Positions 18,530 to 28,588 of a stretch of DNA of 64,000 nucleotides are shown in pieces. Positions within the stretch are counted from its first letter, which is position 1. Each line of letters starts with the position of its first letter. The position numbers and the translations under genes were made by a program. The notes under the pieces are model-generated. The model was not told the DNA's origin, made no database searches, and worked only from the letters and a program-made list of their open reading frames with translations. This DNA is from Candidatus Zixiibacteriota bacterium (GTDB lineage Bacteria; Zixibacteria; MSB-5A5; GN15; PGXB01): contig LS998015.1 of assembly GCA_900498245.1 (NCBI GenBank), forward strand, positions 646,063 through 710,062, read 5' to 3'.

Positions 18530-19333
18530 GTGAAGAGATTTGTACAGAGTTCGGTTGTACTGGTGGCGATTATACTATTGGCCGCCGTTTTTAATCCGTC
18601 ATCGGCGTGCGACGGGGCCAAAGGGGCGTCGGCGAGCAAGAGTTGCCCGGCGTACAAGGCCGACGGCGTAGTCAAGACGGCCAGTGCCACATCGACCGGA
18701 AGTTGTTCGGCGACAAAAGGTACCGCGGAGGTCAAGGCGGCTGACGCCACGACGGGCGGGTGTCCTTATATGCAGAAGGCGGCGGAAGTGAAGACCGCCA
18801 ATGCCGTTTCGGGCGGAAGTTGTTCCGGGTCCAAGGGGGAGGCCGAGGTCAAGACGGCCAATGCCATGTCGGGCGATTGCCCCATGTCAAAGGTGTCGGC
18901 CAAGACCGCCGGCGCCGGTTCGTGCGCCAGCAGTTGCGCGTCCAAGGGGATGACTCAGGCCAAAATGGCAAATGCCATGGGGGAATGCGATTATAAGGGG
19001 AATTGCGATTATATTACAATGAATATCAAGGGGATGACCTGCACCGGATGCGAGAATACGGTGACCGAGGCTCTCAAAGCCGACAAGGGTGTGATCAAAG
19101 TCGTATCGGTCGATTACAAAACCGGCAAGGCGGTGGTCTGCTATGATCCGTCGAAGGTCGAAAGCGCCAAATTGGCCTCTCTGGTGACGACATCCGGCTA
19201 TCAGGCCGAAGTTATGCCGGCCGTAGCGAAGACGACCGGGACAAAGACGATGAAAAAAGGCGGCACCTGTGACGTTCTGACGGGCAAATGCAGCGGCGGG
19301 ACGAAGACGGAGAGCGAGCCGACATCGCATTAA
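18530..19333 (+). CDS. Exported Cys-rich repeat protein with heavy-metal-associated (HMA) domain
   Basis: A 267-residue exported protein. The signal peptide is about residues 1-26. Residues 27-158 hold a degenerate repeat of about 25-30 residues with the core KGxAEVKTANAxSG flanked by Cys, in four to five copies, including CPY, CPM and SCASSC clusters. Residues 160-228 form an HMA domain with metal-binding Cys171 and Cys174 (GMTCTGC). A Cys-containing tail (CDVLTGKC) ends the protein. It is likely a periplasmic or surface binder of soft metals such as Cu or Hg; specificity is unknown. GTG at 18530 with GGAGG upstream fits better than the GTG at 18506. A terminator follows. Confidence 0.8.
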   Translation: MKRFVQSSVVLVAIILLAAVFNPSSACDGAKGASASKSCPAYKADGVVKTASATSTGSCSATKGTAEVKAADATTGGCPYMQKAAEVKTANAVSGGSCSGSKGEAEVKTANAMSGDCPMSKVSAKTAGAGSCASSCASKGMTQAKMANAMGECDYKGNCDYITMNIKGMTCTGCENTVTEALKADKGVIKVVSVDYKTGKAVVCYDPSKVESAKLASLVTTSGYQAEVMPAVAKTTGTKTMKKGGTCDVLTGKCSGGTKTESEPTSH

Positions 19334-19354
19334 TTTAGGAAAAATATCGATTTT

Positions 19355-19382
19355 AAGGCGGGATATTATCCCGCCTTTTTTT
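19355..19382 (+). terminator. Terminator after HMA-domain gene
   Basis: Perfect 10-bp stem AAGGCGGGAT (19355-19364) / ATCCCGCCTT (19368-19377), 3-nt loop, then a T-run to 19382. Confidence 0.88.
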
Positions 19383-19402
19383 GTTTAATCAGGTAGATGA
19401 GG

Positions 19403-19431
19403 TTGCCAAATCGCCGTCCGATAACTATTTT
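19403..19431 (+). promoter_or_regulatory. Promoter of porV-like gene
   Basis: TTGCCA (19403-19408), 17-nt spacer, TATTTT (19426-19431). ATG codons at 19436 and 19439 begin 4 and 7 nt after the -10, so the message would start at the initiation codon. It must lie here because a terminator ends at 19382. Confidence 0.5.
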
Positions 19432-19435
19432 GGGT

Positions 19436-20374
19436 ATGATGCGAATCGGATATTATTTATTTTTGGCGCTGTTTATAGTTTCGGCGGCATTCGGGGCGAA
19501 GTATGCCGAAGAGCCGTTTTCGCTTGGAGTCGGGGGACGGGCACTGGGGATGGGAGGAGCGACGATTGCGGGACCGTTCGACGGCACGGCGGCGTACTGG
19601 AATCCGGCGGGAATGAATTATCTCGACGGGCGGTATGTAGCGGCGATGCATGGGGAGACATTCGGGTCGCTTCTGAATCATGATTTCGCGGCCTATGTGT
19701 CATCGCGGCCGAATGTTTCGGCCCTTCTGCATTCCTATGGGTTTTATGTTTATTATTTAGGCGGCGGGGGAGTCAATATTACCGATATCAATGCCCAGGG
19801 GCGGCCGTATGTGGTGAGCCAGGAATCGCACGGCGATGTGATGCTGGCCGGGTCGGCGGGGGGGCGGTACCGCAATATCGATATCGGGGTTTCGGCGCGG
19901 CTGATTTATCGCGACATCGTGGCGGCCAAAGGGTACGGGATCTCTTTTGACGCCGGGGCGCTTTACCAGCCATTGCCTTATGCCCGTCTGGGGCTAGCCA
20001 TCACCGATGTAACATCGGGGCTTATTCATTATGATAACGGGACCACGGAATCGATTTATCCGACGGTCAAGCCGGGGCTTCTTCTCTGGCGCAAATTTTC
20101 GGATTTTACGGGGAGATTGGCGGTTTCGGGCGATTTGAAATTCGAGGGAATCCGCCGCGGCGCCCAGTACTGGATGGGAAATATTTCGCTCGATACTCAT
20201 TATGGGGCGGAGATTTCGTATCGGGAGATGTTTTTCGGGCGGGCCGGGTTCGATATCGGGGATCTGACGGCCGGGGTAGGAATGCTGATAAATCGGGTTC
20301 AGTTCGATTTCGCCTGGATGCACAACGATTATCTCGATGAGACTTTCCGGATGTCGGCCGGGTATCGGTTTTAG
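19436..20374 (+). CDS. PorV/PorQ-like outer-membrane protein
   Basis: A 312-residue exported protein. After the signal peptide (MMRIGYYLFLALFIVSAAFG) comes SLGVGGRALGMGGA...GTAAYWNPAG, the N-terminal signature of the PorV/PorQ and FadL-like barrel family. Barrel-type strands continue to the terminal SAGYRF. In Bacteroidota, PorV acts with the type IX secretion system and binds cargo sorting domains. The two proteins in this window with type IX-like tails make a similar role plausible but unproven. The start at 19436 (or 19439) gives the signal peptide directly; a start at 19397 would add 13 polar residues. Confidence 0.75.
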   Translation: MMRIGYYLFLALFIVSAAFGAKYAEEPFSLGVGGRALGMGGATIAGPFDGTAAYWNPAGMNYLDGRYVAAMHGETFGSLLNHDFAAYVSSRPNVSALLHSYGFYVYYLGGGGVNITDINAQGRPYVVSQESHGDVMLAGSAGGRYRNIDIGVSARLIYRDIVAAKGYGISFDAGALYQPLPYARLGLAITDVTSGLIHYDNGTTESIYPTVKPGLLLWRKFSDFTGRLAVSGDLKFEGIRRGAQYWMGNISLDTHYGAEISYREMFFGRAGFDIGDLTAGVGMLINRVQFDFAWMHNDYLDETFRMSAGYRF

Positions 20375-20513
20375 ATTCTTCGGCATTTAATTTCTTCCGC
20401 TTTTAAATTCATAAGTTTGAGGGCAGTATGGCCTTCGATGCGGTTATAGAGCGCAAAAGAAGGCAATTCGGACTGTAATAATCGATAATCGGCGGGAATA
20501 ATTTAATGGGTGC

Positions 20514-20541
20514 TTGACATATAAAAACAAAACTATATTTT
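20514..20541 (+). promoter_or_regulatory. Candidate promoter of the ATP synthase operon
   Basis: TTGACA (20514-20519), 16-nt spacer, TATTTT (20536-20541) in an A/T-rich stretch 12 nt before the TTG start of atpZ. The -35 is perfect; the -10 assignment could shift by two bases. Confidence 0.5.
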
Positions 20542-20553
20542 GGGTAATTATTT

Positions 20554-20832
20554 TTGGAGAGTTGGGGAGAATTGCCCGATACGGAGAGGCCTCCGAAGAA
20601 AAAGGGAGGCATGGAATTCAGGCAACTGGGTCTTTTGGGGACAATCCCGATTCTTTTGGCGGTCGGGCCGTTGGTGGGATTCTTGATTGGGCGCTGGCTC
20701 GATTCGAAATTGGGAACTGAACCCTATTTAATGGTGTTATTTCTGGCCTTCGGGTTTGTGGCCGCGGGACGGGAAATATACCGCATAATTAAACGGGCGG
20801 AAGAAACGGATAAAGATGATAAGGACGACTGA
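20554..20832 (+). CDS. atpZ: AtpZ/AtpI-family protein of the ATP synthase operon
   Basis: A 92-residue membrane protein with a hydrophilic start (about 1-25), two transmembrane helices (about 28-48 and 55-75, with the family-like GFLIGRWLDSKLGTEPYLMV) and an acidic end. Family members are thought to aid Fo assembly or carry Mg2+/Ca2+ for the synthase. It is first in the atp operon and overlaps the next gene by 17 nt. The TTG at 20554 is favoured because it retains the hydrophilic N-terminus seen in relatives; an ATG at 20611 has a GGGAGG site only 1 nt away. Confidence 0.78.
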   Translation: MESWGELPDTERPPKKKGGMEFRQLGLLGTIPILLAVGPLVGFLIGRWLDSKLGTEPYLMVLFLAFGFVAAGREIYRIIKRAEETDKDDKDD

Positions 20833-21235
20833 GACGGGATTTATCGGCAGGACGCTTCGGACCACCGGCGTGGTGGCGCTTCTGATTTTGATATTCGGCT
20901 CGTTTTATTACGGATTTCAGCCGACACTGTCGGTTTTCACGGGAATTATCTGGGGGATGATAAATCTTTATTTTCTGGCGCTGTTGATCCGCGCGACGCT
21001 TCGCCCGGAAGGGGCCGACAAGGGAGCGGCGATTGTGCTGATGCTGATAAAATTTCCGCTTTTATATCTTTCGGGATATTTTTTGATAGTTTCGGATTAT
21101 TTCAACGCCATCCTTTTGGTGGCGGGATTTACGGTCAATCTGCTGGTAATGGTTCTGAAGGCCGCCGGAAGAAGCATTCTGAAATTGGATTATATCGACG
21201 GCCATGAGCAACAGGGAAGTGTAAAGGGTGTTTAA
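20816..21235 (+). CDS. ATP synthase subunit I-like membrane protein
   Basis: A 139-residue protein with four predicted membrane helices (about 16-34, 38-58, 71-88 and 93-112) and a polar tail. Its position between atpZ and atpB, overlapping both (17 and 8 nt), and its AtpI-like pattern suggest an assembly factor for the c-ring. Sequence conservation of this family is low, so the name rests largely on context and topology. Confidence 0.65.
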   Translation: MIRTTETGFIGRTLRTTGVVALLILIFGSFYYGFQPTLSVFTGIIWGMINLYFLALLIRATLRPEGADKGAAIVLMLIKFPLLYLSGYFLIVSDYFNAILLVAGFTVNLLVMVLKAAGRSILKLDYIDGHEQQGSVKGV

Positions 21236-22070
21236 CAGCATATATTTCTATTTATTGAGTGTCGCGCCGGAGGGAGGCGACAGTCTTCTGCACAAAGCGG
21301 CCGAGGGATCGCAGGCGGCGGCGGAAGCATCGGAAGAATCTCATGAGTTACCCAATCTGGTAACCTTCATCAATAAGTCCTTCGCCCATCATTATGACGC
21401 GCTGGTTTATTCCGGAGTGGTGGCGTTGATGATGATTGCGGTGGCGATTATTACGTACCGGAAGCGGCAACTGATACCGGGGAAACTGCAGAACCTGGTG
21501 GAAATGATTCTGGAAGCGCTGGATAATCTGATCTTTTCGGTAATGGGGAAAGAGGGAAGAAAGTTCGTACCGTTTCTGGGGACGCTTTTTTTATATATCT
21601 GGTTCATGAATTTAATCGGGCTGATACCGTTTTTTAAATCGTCGACATCATCGATTAACACAACGGCGGCCCTGGCGATAACGGTATTTCTGTATGTGCA
21701 GTATACCGGAATAAAAAGACTGGGCGTCTGGGGTTATTTTCATCATCTGCTGGGATCGCCGACCGATGCCGTGACCTGGGCCCTGGCGCCTATAAACTTC
21801 CCGATTCATGTTATCGGGGAACTGGCCAAGCCATTCTCACTGGCGCTTCGTCTATTCGGCAACATAACGGGCGAGGATATTCTGATTGCGGCATTCGTTT
21901 CGCTGGGAATAATGTTCATGGGGATATTCCATTCGCCGATCGGATTTCCGTTCCAGATTCCGTTCATACTTCTGGCGATGCTGACATCGACGATACAGGC
22001 GCTGGTATTCATGATGCTTTCGACCATATATTTCGTGATGGTTCTTCCGCACGAGGAACACGAACACTGA
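21228..22070 (+). CDS. atpB: F0F1 ATP synthase subunit a
   Basis: Membrane subunit forming the two proton half-channels beside the c-ring. The 280-residue protein has an extended, acidic N-terminal stretch (EASEESHELP) and five to six helices. The essential Arg lies in PFSLALRLFGNITGED, and the C-terminal helix TSTIQALVFMMLSTIYF is conserved. The start is GTG at 21228, overlapping the preceding gene by 8 nt. The C-terminus is His/Glu-rich (PHEEHEH). Confidence 0.95.
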   Translation: MFNSIYFYLLSVAPEGGDSLLHKAAEGSQAAAEASEESHELPNLVTFINKSFAHHYDALVYSGVVALMMIAVAIITYRKRQLIPGKLQNLVEMILEALDNLIFSVMGKEGRKFVPFLGTLFLYIWFMNLIGLIPFFKSSTSSINTTAALAITVFLYVQYTGIKRLGVWGYFHHLLGSPTDAVTWALAPINFPIHVIGELAKPFSLALRLFGNITGEDILIAAFVSLGIMFMGIFHSPIGFPFQIPFILLAMLTSTIQALVFMMLSTIYFVMVLPHEEHEH

Positions 22071-22114
22071 TAGAAATAAGACAGATGCAATTATAGTCAT
22101 TTAAGGAGGAAAAA

Positions 22115-22351
22115 ATGGATTACAGAGCAGCATTATCATTCGCACTTCCGATAGCGGTGGCGCTGGCGGCGATCGGTTCGGGTCTGGGGCTCGGCCGGGC
22201 GGTGGGGGCGGCCATGGAAGCGATGGGTCGTCAGCCGGAAGCGGCGGGCAAGATTCAGACCGGCATGATTATCGGCGCGGCCTTTATCGAAGCGTTGACC
22301 ATTTACGCTTTGGTGGGACTGCTCCTTCTGATGGGAAAAATCAGCGGCTGA
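22115..22351 (+). CDS. atpE: F0F1 ATP synthase subunit c
   Basis: A 78-residue hairpin of two helices that forms the rotor ring. It shows the glycine motif GSGLGLG (21-27), the polar loop RQPE (39-42) and the ion-carrying Glu59 ([13 protein letters not shown]). The Gln in helix 1 and the Ser/Thr directly after the Glu that mark Na+-binding rings are absent (Ala60 follows), so H+ coupling is inferred. An AAGGAGG site precedes the ATG by 6 nt, the strongest in the operon, fitting the high stoichiometry of subunit c. Confidence 0.96.
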   Translation: MDYRAALSFALPIAVALAAIGSGLGLGRAVGAAMEAMGRQPEAAGKIQTGMIIGAAFIEALTIYALVGLLLLMGKISG

Positions 22352-22398
22352 GGATGGCCCCTTGGGCCATTCCCCGCGAATATGTCGGGAGAAGCTGA

Positions 22399-22881
22399 AT
22401 GAATATAGAAATATCACAAGTTATAACTCAGATTATCGGCTTTCTGATAACGGTCTGGCTTCTCAAGAGATTTGCCTGGAAGCCGCTTCTATCGATGATG
22501 GACGAACGGCGGCAGAAGATTGTCGATGAGTTTCAAAATATCGACGAGGAAAAGGCCCGGGCGGCGGCTCTGAAGGCGGAGTATGAGGATAAACTGAAGA
22601 ATATCGAAGGGGAACGGCGGCAGAAGATCGCCGAGGCGGTGACCGAAGCCGACAAAGTGGCCTCGGAAATCAAGGCGCACGCGCAGGAAGAAGCGCACGG
22701 GATAGTGACGCGGACCGCCGAGCAGGTGGAGCGGGATATCGCCAAGGCCAAGGTGCAACTGAAAGAAGAAATGATCGGGATCACCCTGGCGGCCGCCGAG
22801 AAGGTTCTTCAGGAGAAACTGGACGAGAAGAAGGAACGGCAATTGATCGATAAGTTCATCGCCGACCTGGAGAAGGCCTGA
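22399..22881 (+). CDS. atpF: F0F1 ATP synthase subunit b
   Basis: Peripheral stalk subunit of 160 residues. One N-terminal membrane helix (about 8-25, ITQIIGFLITVWLLKRFAWKPL) is followed by a long charged coiled coil rich in Ala, Glu, Lys and Arg, which connects Fo to F1 through delta. It follows atpE by 47 nt and precedes atpH by 3 nt. Confidence 0.94.
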   Translation: MNIEISQVITQIIGFLITVWLLKRFAWKPLLSMMDERRQKIVDEFQNIDEEKARAAALKAEYEDKLKNIEGERRQKIAEAVTEADKVASEIKAHAQEEAHGIVTRTAEQVERDIAKAKVQLKEEMIGITLAAAEKVLQEKLDEKKERQLIDKFIADLEKA

Positions 22882-22884
22882 TAG

Positions 22885-23433
22885 ATGCTGGCGCAGCAAG
22901 TCGGCAAGAAGTACGGACGGGCGCTTTTTGAACTGGCGCGCGAGAAGAACCTGGTCGATAAGGGCTGGGAGCAGTTCCATGCCCTGGCGCAGTATATGCG
23001 GGGAGATAGTACTTTTCTCGATTTCATGACGGCGCCCCAGATTCGGACCGAGGACAAAATCGCGCTGGTGCAAAAGACATTCGAGACGCGGCTGGAGAAA
23101 ATATTTTATGATTTCCTCCTGATGCTTATAAACAAGCACCGGGTGCAATTTCTGGCGGAAATTGTCGAGGAATTCGACCGATTGGTGCGCGAGGCGCGGG
23201 GGATTGTCCGGGCGACCTGCATAACGACGGCGCCGCTTGCGGAAGCCGAGAGGAAAGGGCTGATCGACAGGTTATCGAAGAAGACCGGATTGAAAATCGA
23301 ACTCAAAGAGAAGATCGACAAGGGAATTGTGGGGGGGATGGTGGTCATTTTCCAGGATCAAATTATCGACGGTTCCATCCGGTATGCGTTGAGTCTCCTG
23401 AGGAACCGGTTGATGAAGGTGAAAGTTTACTGA
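22885..23433 (+). CDS. atpH: F0F1 ATP synthase subunit delta
   Basis: OSCP/delta subunit that links the b-stalk to the top of the alpha3beta3 head. 182 residues, with the conserved N-terminal helical region (YGRALFELAREKN) and the C-terminal pattern GIVGGMVVIFQDQIIDGSIRYALSL. Spaced 3 nt from atpF and 62 nt from atpA. Confidence 0.94.
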   Translation: MLAQQVGKKYGRALFELAREKNLVDKGWEQFHALAQYMRGDSTFLDFMTAPQIRTEDKIALVQKTFETRLEKIFYDFLLMLINKHRVQFLAEIVEEFDRLVREARGIVRATCITTAPLAEAERKGLIDRLSKKTGLKIELKEKIDKGIVGGMVVIFQDQIIDGSIRYALSLLRNRLMKVKVY

Positions 23434-23495
23434 CGAAAGGCGCCGGACGGCGGAAATTGAATAGAAGACGGTTATAATCCGAAGAGGTACAGGAA

Positions 23496-25007
23496 ATGGG
23501 TCTTAATCCAGAAGAAGTTTCTTCAATAATAAAGAAAGAAGTCGAGCGATACGAAACCAAACTCGAGATGGAATCGGTTGGCACGGTGCTTCAGGTCGGC
23601 GACGGTATCGCCCGGATCTGGGGACTGGACGACGTGATGATGTCGGAATTGATTCAATTTCCGAATGATATTATCGGCATAGTATTGAACCTTGAAGAAG
23701 ATAGTGTCGGCGCGGCGATTTTCGGGTCGGTCATAAATGTGAAGGAAGGGGATACGGTCCGTCGGACGGGGCGGGTGGCCCAGGTTCCGGTCGGCGACGC
23801 TTTGATCGGGCGGGTGGTGAATCCCCTGGGACAGCCGCTGGACGGGAAAGGGCCGATCGTGACCGACAAGTACCGGGTTCTCGAGGGGGGTGCGCCCAAC
23901 GTGGTGCAACGTCAGCCGGTGAAAGAGCCGGTCCAGACCGGATTAAAGGCGATCGACGCCATGATTCCGATCGGGCGGGGACAGCGCGAATTGATTATCG
24001 GGGACCGTCAGACGGGCAAAACGGCTCTGGCGCTCGATACGATTATAAATCAGAAGGGCGGGGATATTCACTGCATCTATGTGGCGATCGGGCAGAAGGC
24101 CTCGACGGTGGCCAAAGTGGTGAAGACCCTGACCGATTTCGGGGCGATGGATTACACGACGGTGGTAGCGGCCAATGCCTCGGACCCGGCGCCGATGCAG
24201 TTTATTGCACCGTACGCCGGTTGCGCCATAGGAGAAGAATTTCTTTACACCGGGCGGCATGTGGTCGTGATTTATGACGACTTATCCAAGCATGCCCAGG
24301 CGTACCGTCAGCTGTCGCTTCTTTTGAGACGGCCGCCGGGACGGGAAGCGTATCCCGGAGATATTTTCTATCTGCATTCTCGTCTGTTGGAAAGAGCGGC
24401 TAAACTTAAAGACGATCTGGGCGGGGGTTCCTTGACGGCACTGCCGATAATCGAGACGCAGGCGGGGGATGTTTCGGCCTATATTCCGACCAATGTCATT
24501 TCGATTACCGACGGGCAGATATTTCTGGAATCGGATTTGTTTTTCTCCGGGGTGAGACCGGCAATCAATGTCGGTATTTCGGTTTCCCGTGTCGGAGGAA
24601 ATGCCCAAACCAAGGCGATGAAGAAAGTGGCCGGATCGCTGAGATTGGATCTGGCGCAGTACCGGGAACTGGCGGCGTTCGCGCAGTTCGGTTCCGATCT
24701 CGATGAGGCGACGCAGAAGCAGTTGACGCGCGGTTCCAGGATGGTGGAGGTTTTGAAGCAGTTGCAGTATGTGCCGATGAAACTGGCGCATCAGGTGATG
24801 ATTATCTGGACGGGGGTCAACGGCTACCTGGACAGTCTGGCCAATGACAAAATTGCGGCGTTCGAAAAGGGATTTTTCGAATTTTGCAAAGAGAAATTTC
24901 CGGATATCGAGCATGCCATAACGAAGGAGAAGGTCCTCTCACCCGAGACGGAGGCGAAGTTGAAGCAGGCGACGGAACAATTTAAGGAGAAGTTCACCGG
25001 GAAATAG
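23496..25007 (+). CDS. atpA: F0F1 ATP synthase subunit alpha
   Basis: Non-catalytic nucleotide-binding subunit of F1, 503 residues. Walker A GDRQTGKT is at 169-176. The conserved [17 protein letters not shown] block contains the alpha Arg finger region, and the N-terminal beta-barrel has the usual [25 protein letters not shown] precedes the ATG. Confidence 0.98.
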   Translation: MGLNPEEVSSIIKKEVERYETKLEMESVGTVLQVGDGIARIWGLDDVMMSELIQFPNDIIGIVLNLEEDSVGAAIFGSVINVKEGDTVRRTGRVAQVPVGDALIGRVVNPLGQPLDGKGPIVTDKYRVLEGGAPNVVQRQPVKEPVQTGLKAIDAMIPIGRGQRELIIGDRQTGKTALALDTIINQKGGDIHCIYVAIGQKASTVAKVVKTLTDFGAMDYTTVVAANASDPAPMQFIAPYAGCAIGEEFLYTGRHVVVIYDDLSKHAQAYRQLSLLLRRPPGREAYPGDIFYLHSRLLERAAKLKDDLGGGSLTALPIIETQAGDVSAYIPTNVISITDGQIFLESDLFFSGVRPAINVGISVSRVGGNAQTKAMKKVAGSLRLDLAQYRELAAFAQFGSDLDEATQKQLTRGSRMVEVLKQLQYVPMKLAHQVMIIWTGVNGYLDSLANDKIAAFEKGFFEFCKEKFPDIEHAITKEKVLSPETEAKLKQATEQFKEKFTGK

Positions 25008-25012
25008 CGGTC

Positions 25013-25879
25013 ATGCCGAATCTTCGCGATGTAAAAAAAAGAATTCGCTCGGTTATATCGACGCGCCAGATAACGAAGGCGATGGAGATGGTGTCGGCGG
25101 CCAAATTGCGTCGGGCCCAGTCCCGGGTGATGCAGGTGCGGCCGTATTCGGAAAAAATGACGCAGATTCTGGAATCGCTGGCGGCGGCATCATCGGGGGA
25201 ACTGTCTCATCCCTATTTTGAGAAGCGCGAGGTGAAGAAGCAGACGCTGGTTTTGATGACCTCGGACCGCGGCATGTGCGGTTCGTTCAACGCCAATTTG
25301 ATCCGGCGCGCCCAGGAATGGCTGGAGGGGAAAGACAAGAACAAAGTGGAACTGGTTCTTATCGGGAAGAAGGGGTACGATTTTTATAAGCGCCGGGAAT
25401 GGCCAATCGCGGAAAAATTTCTGGACTGGTCGGGGAATCTCGATTACGGGCGGACGCGCGATATCGTGGAGTTTCTGACGGGGCGGTTTCTGAAGAACGA
25501 GACTGATGAAATAGTCATCATATATACCATGTTTCTTTCGACAGTTAAGTATAAAATAACGACGGTACGGTACCTGCCTGTGGAAAAGCCGAAAGTGGAT
25601 GATAGCAAGCAGGGCCGGATTGAATATATATTTGAGCCCTCGCCGGAGAGCATTTTTACGGAGCTTCTGCCGCGCTACGCTTTGACAAAGATGATGACGT
25701 CGCTGGCGGATTCATTCGCGTCGGAGCACGGCACGAGAATGATAGCGATGGGGGCGGCGACGAAGAATGCCGGCGAGATGATCGACACCCTGACGTTGCA
25801 GTACAACAAGGCCCGCCAGGCGGCGATTACGAAGGAACTTCTGGAGATCGTGTCCGGAGCCGAGGCGCTTACGAGTTAG
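25013..25879 (+). CDS. atpG: F0F1 ATP synthase subunit gamma
   Basis: Central rotor shaft of F1, 288 residues. The N-terminal helix carries RIRSVISTRQITKAMEMVSAAKLRRAQ. The middle has TSDRGMCGSFN, and the C-terminal helix GEMIDTLTLQYNKARQAAIT completes the coiled coil. The start lies 5 nt after atpA. Confidence 0.97.
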   Translation: MPNLRDVKKRIRSVISTRQITKAMEMVSAAKLRRAQSRVMQVRPYSEKMTQILESLAAASSGELSHPYFEKREVKKQTLVLMTSDRGMCGSFNANLIRRAQEWLEGKDKNKVELVLIGKKGYDFYKRREWPIAEKFLDWSGNLDYGRTRDIVEFLTGRFLKNETDEIVIIYTMFLSTVKYKITTVRYLPVEKPKVDDSKQGRIEYIFEPSPESIFTELLPRYALTKMMTSLADSFASEHGTRMIAMGAATKNAGEMIDTLTLQYNKARQAAITKELLEIVSGAEALTS

Positions 25880-25892
25880 AAAAAAATGTTGA

Positions 25893-27317
<1,425 letters not shown>

Positions 27318-27326
27318 CGGTTAGAT

Positions 27327-27731
27327 ATGTTTACTCTTTCAGTAGTGACACCGGAGAAGATTTTCTTCGAAGGAGAGGTGGCTTCGATCGTGGTTCCGGG
27401 GAGCCAGGGTTACCTGGGGGTTCTGACCGATCATGCTCCGCTGATCACGGCGGTACAGCCGGGGAAACTGAGCGCGAAAGACAGATCGGGGAAGGAATTT
27501 ATCCTGGCGGTGTCATTCGGCTTCTTTGAGATTTCATCGAATCATGCCACTCTCTTGGTTGATTCGGCGGAGAAGGTTGCCGATATCGACCCGGACCGGG
27601 CGCGGCAATCACTGGAGAGGGCCAAGAAGCGGCTGGCGGAACATCGGCCGGAAATAGATGTGTCGCGGGCGCAGAGGTCACTGGAGCGGGCGCGGAATCG
27701 TCTCCATATCCTGAAAGAGATGAAGGGATAG
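27327..27731 (+). CDS. atpC: F0F1 ATP synthase subunit epsilon
   Basis: Rotor and regulatory subunit, 134 residues. The N-terminal beta-sandwich (about 1-85) includes VVPGSQGYLGVLTDHAPLITAVQPG. The C-terminal helical hairpin (about 88-130) is Arg/Ala-rich. It is last in the operon; no convincing terminator was found before the next promoter. Confidence 0.96.
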   Translation: MFTLSVVTPEKIFFEGEVASIVVPGSQGYLGVLTDHAPLITAVQPGKLSAKDRSGKEFILAVSFGFFEISSNHATLLVDSAEKVADIDPDRARQSLERAKKRLAEHRPEIDVSRAQRSLERARNRLHILKEMKG

Positions 27732-27799
27732 GGCCCGGAGCGACCGCCAAATCGACCTAATTCATTAAACCCCAAGCAATTTGCAATGTTTTTTTGGGC

Positions 27800-27831
27800 T
27801 TGACTTTGGGCCTCCGGTTAAGTAATATAAT
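27800..27831 (+). promoter_or_regulatory. Promoter of the yceD-rpmF-plsX-fab-rnc operon
   Basis: TTGACT (27800-27805), 17-nt spacer, TAATAT (27823-27828); an overlapping perfect TATAAT at 27826-27831 has a 20-nt spacer. The ATG at 27837 begins 5-8 nt after the -10, so the mRNA should start at the initiation codon. Confidence 0.65.
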
Positions 27832-27836
27832 TGTTT

Positions 27837-28346
27837 ATGAATTTGGATTTACGCGATTTTGAGACCTTTCCGGCCGAGGTAGCGGTTGAGTCGGAACCGG
27901 ACAATAATGAATATGGAATAGAAAAAGTTTCTTTCCGCGACCTGATGTCGCTTCGGCTTGTTATACAGAAGGTGCAGGAAGAATATTATTGTCAGGGCTC
28001 GGTGACGGTGCCGGTAGAGGAAGAGTGTTCGCGGTGTCTGAGTTTATTTGATGCGGAATTGAAGGGAGAATTGAATTTTATAATCAGAACGGGTGACGGG
28101 AAAGTACCGTCGGCCGCCGGGGAAGAGGAAGAGATATTGTATGTGAAGCCGGGGGAGCCGGTGGCTGATTTGCATAATTTGATACGCGAGTCGCTGATTC
28201 TGGCACTGCCGCTGAAACCGCTATGCAACGATGATTGTTTGGGATTATGCCCGGATTGCGGGGTCAATCTAAACGAAGAGACGTGTGACTGCAAACGGGA
28301 AGAAGACGACGAAAGATGGGAAGGTTTAAAAAACCTTCTGGAATAA
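27837..28346 (+). CDS. yceD: YceD/DUF177 family protein
   Basis: A 169-residue acidic protein with Cys pairs CSRC in the middle and CNDDCLGLCPDCG...CDC near the end, the DUF177 pattern probably binding zinc. Family members are encoded with rpmF, as here (29 nt apart), and plant and bacterial relatives affect 23S rRNA processing. ATG 27837 is preferred; the TTG at 27831 overlaps the -10 box. No ribosome site exists upstream, in line with a leaderless message. Confidence 0.88.
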   Translation: MNLDLRDFETFPAEVAVESEPDNNEYGIEKVSFRDLMSLRLVIQKVQEEYYCQGSVTVPVEEECSRCLSLFDAELKGELNFIIRTGDGKVPSAAGEEEEILYVKPGEPVADLHNLIRESLILALPLKPLCNDDCLGLCPDCGVNLNEETCDCKREEDDERWEGLKNLLE

Positions 28347-28375
28347 AGAGTAGATTGCTTTCTTAAGGAAACAGT

Positions 28376-28558
28376 ATGCCACTACCAAAACGAAGACACT
28401 CTCGGACGCGGGGCCGGAAGAGACGGACCCACTGGAAATTATCGGCTCCGAATGTTGTGGAGTGCGCCCATTGTCATCAGCCGAAATTGCCGCATCATAT
28501 ATGCCCGCATTGCGGTTATTACAAAGGGACGCAGATAACCACGCCCAAAGAAGCCTGA
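28376..28558 (+). CDS. rpmF: 50S ribosomal protein L32
   Basis: A 60-residue basic protein starting MPLPKRRHSRTRGRKRR, with the zinc-ribbon type Cys pairs CAHC and CPHC of the C+ form of L32. AAGGA precedes the ATG. The yceD-rpmF-plsX linkage is widespread and couples ribosome and lipid synthesis genes. Confidence 0.96.
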   Translation: MPLPKRRHSRTRGRKRRTHWKLSAPNVVECAHCHQPKLPHHICPHCGYYKGTQITTPKEA

Positions 28559-28588
28559 TTTTAACAGCCAAAATATAAATTGCCATTT

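Noticed and set aside
22115-22351. Na+-coupled ATP synthase
   Set aside because: The c-subunit lacks the Gln in helix 1 and the Ser/Thr after the ion-carrying Glu that mark Na+ rings.
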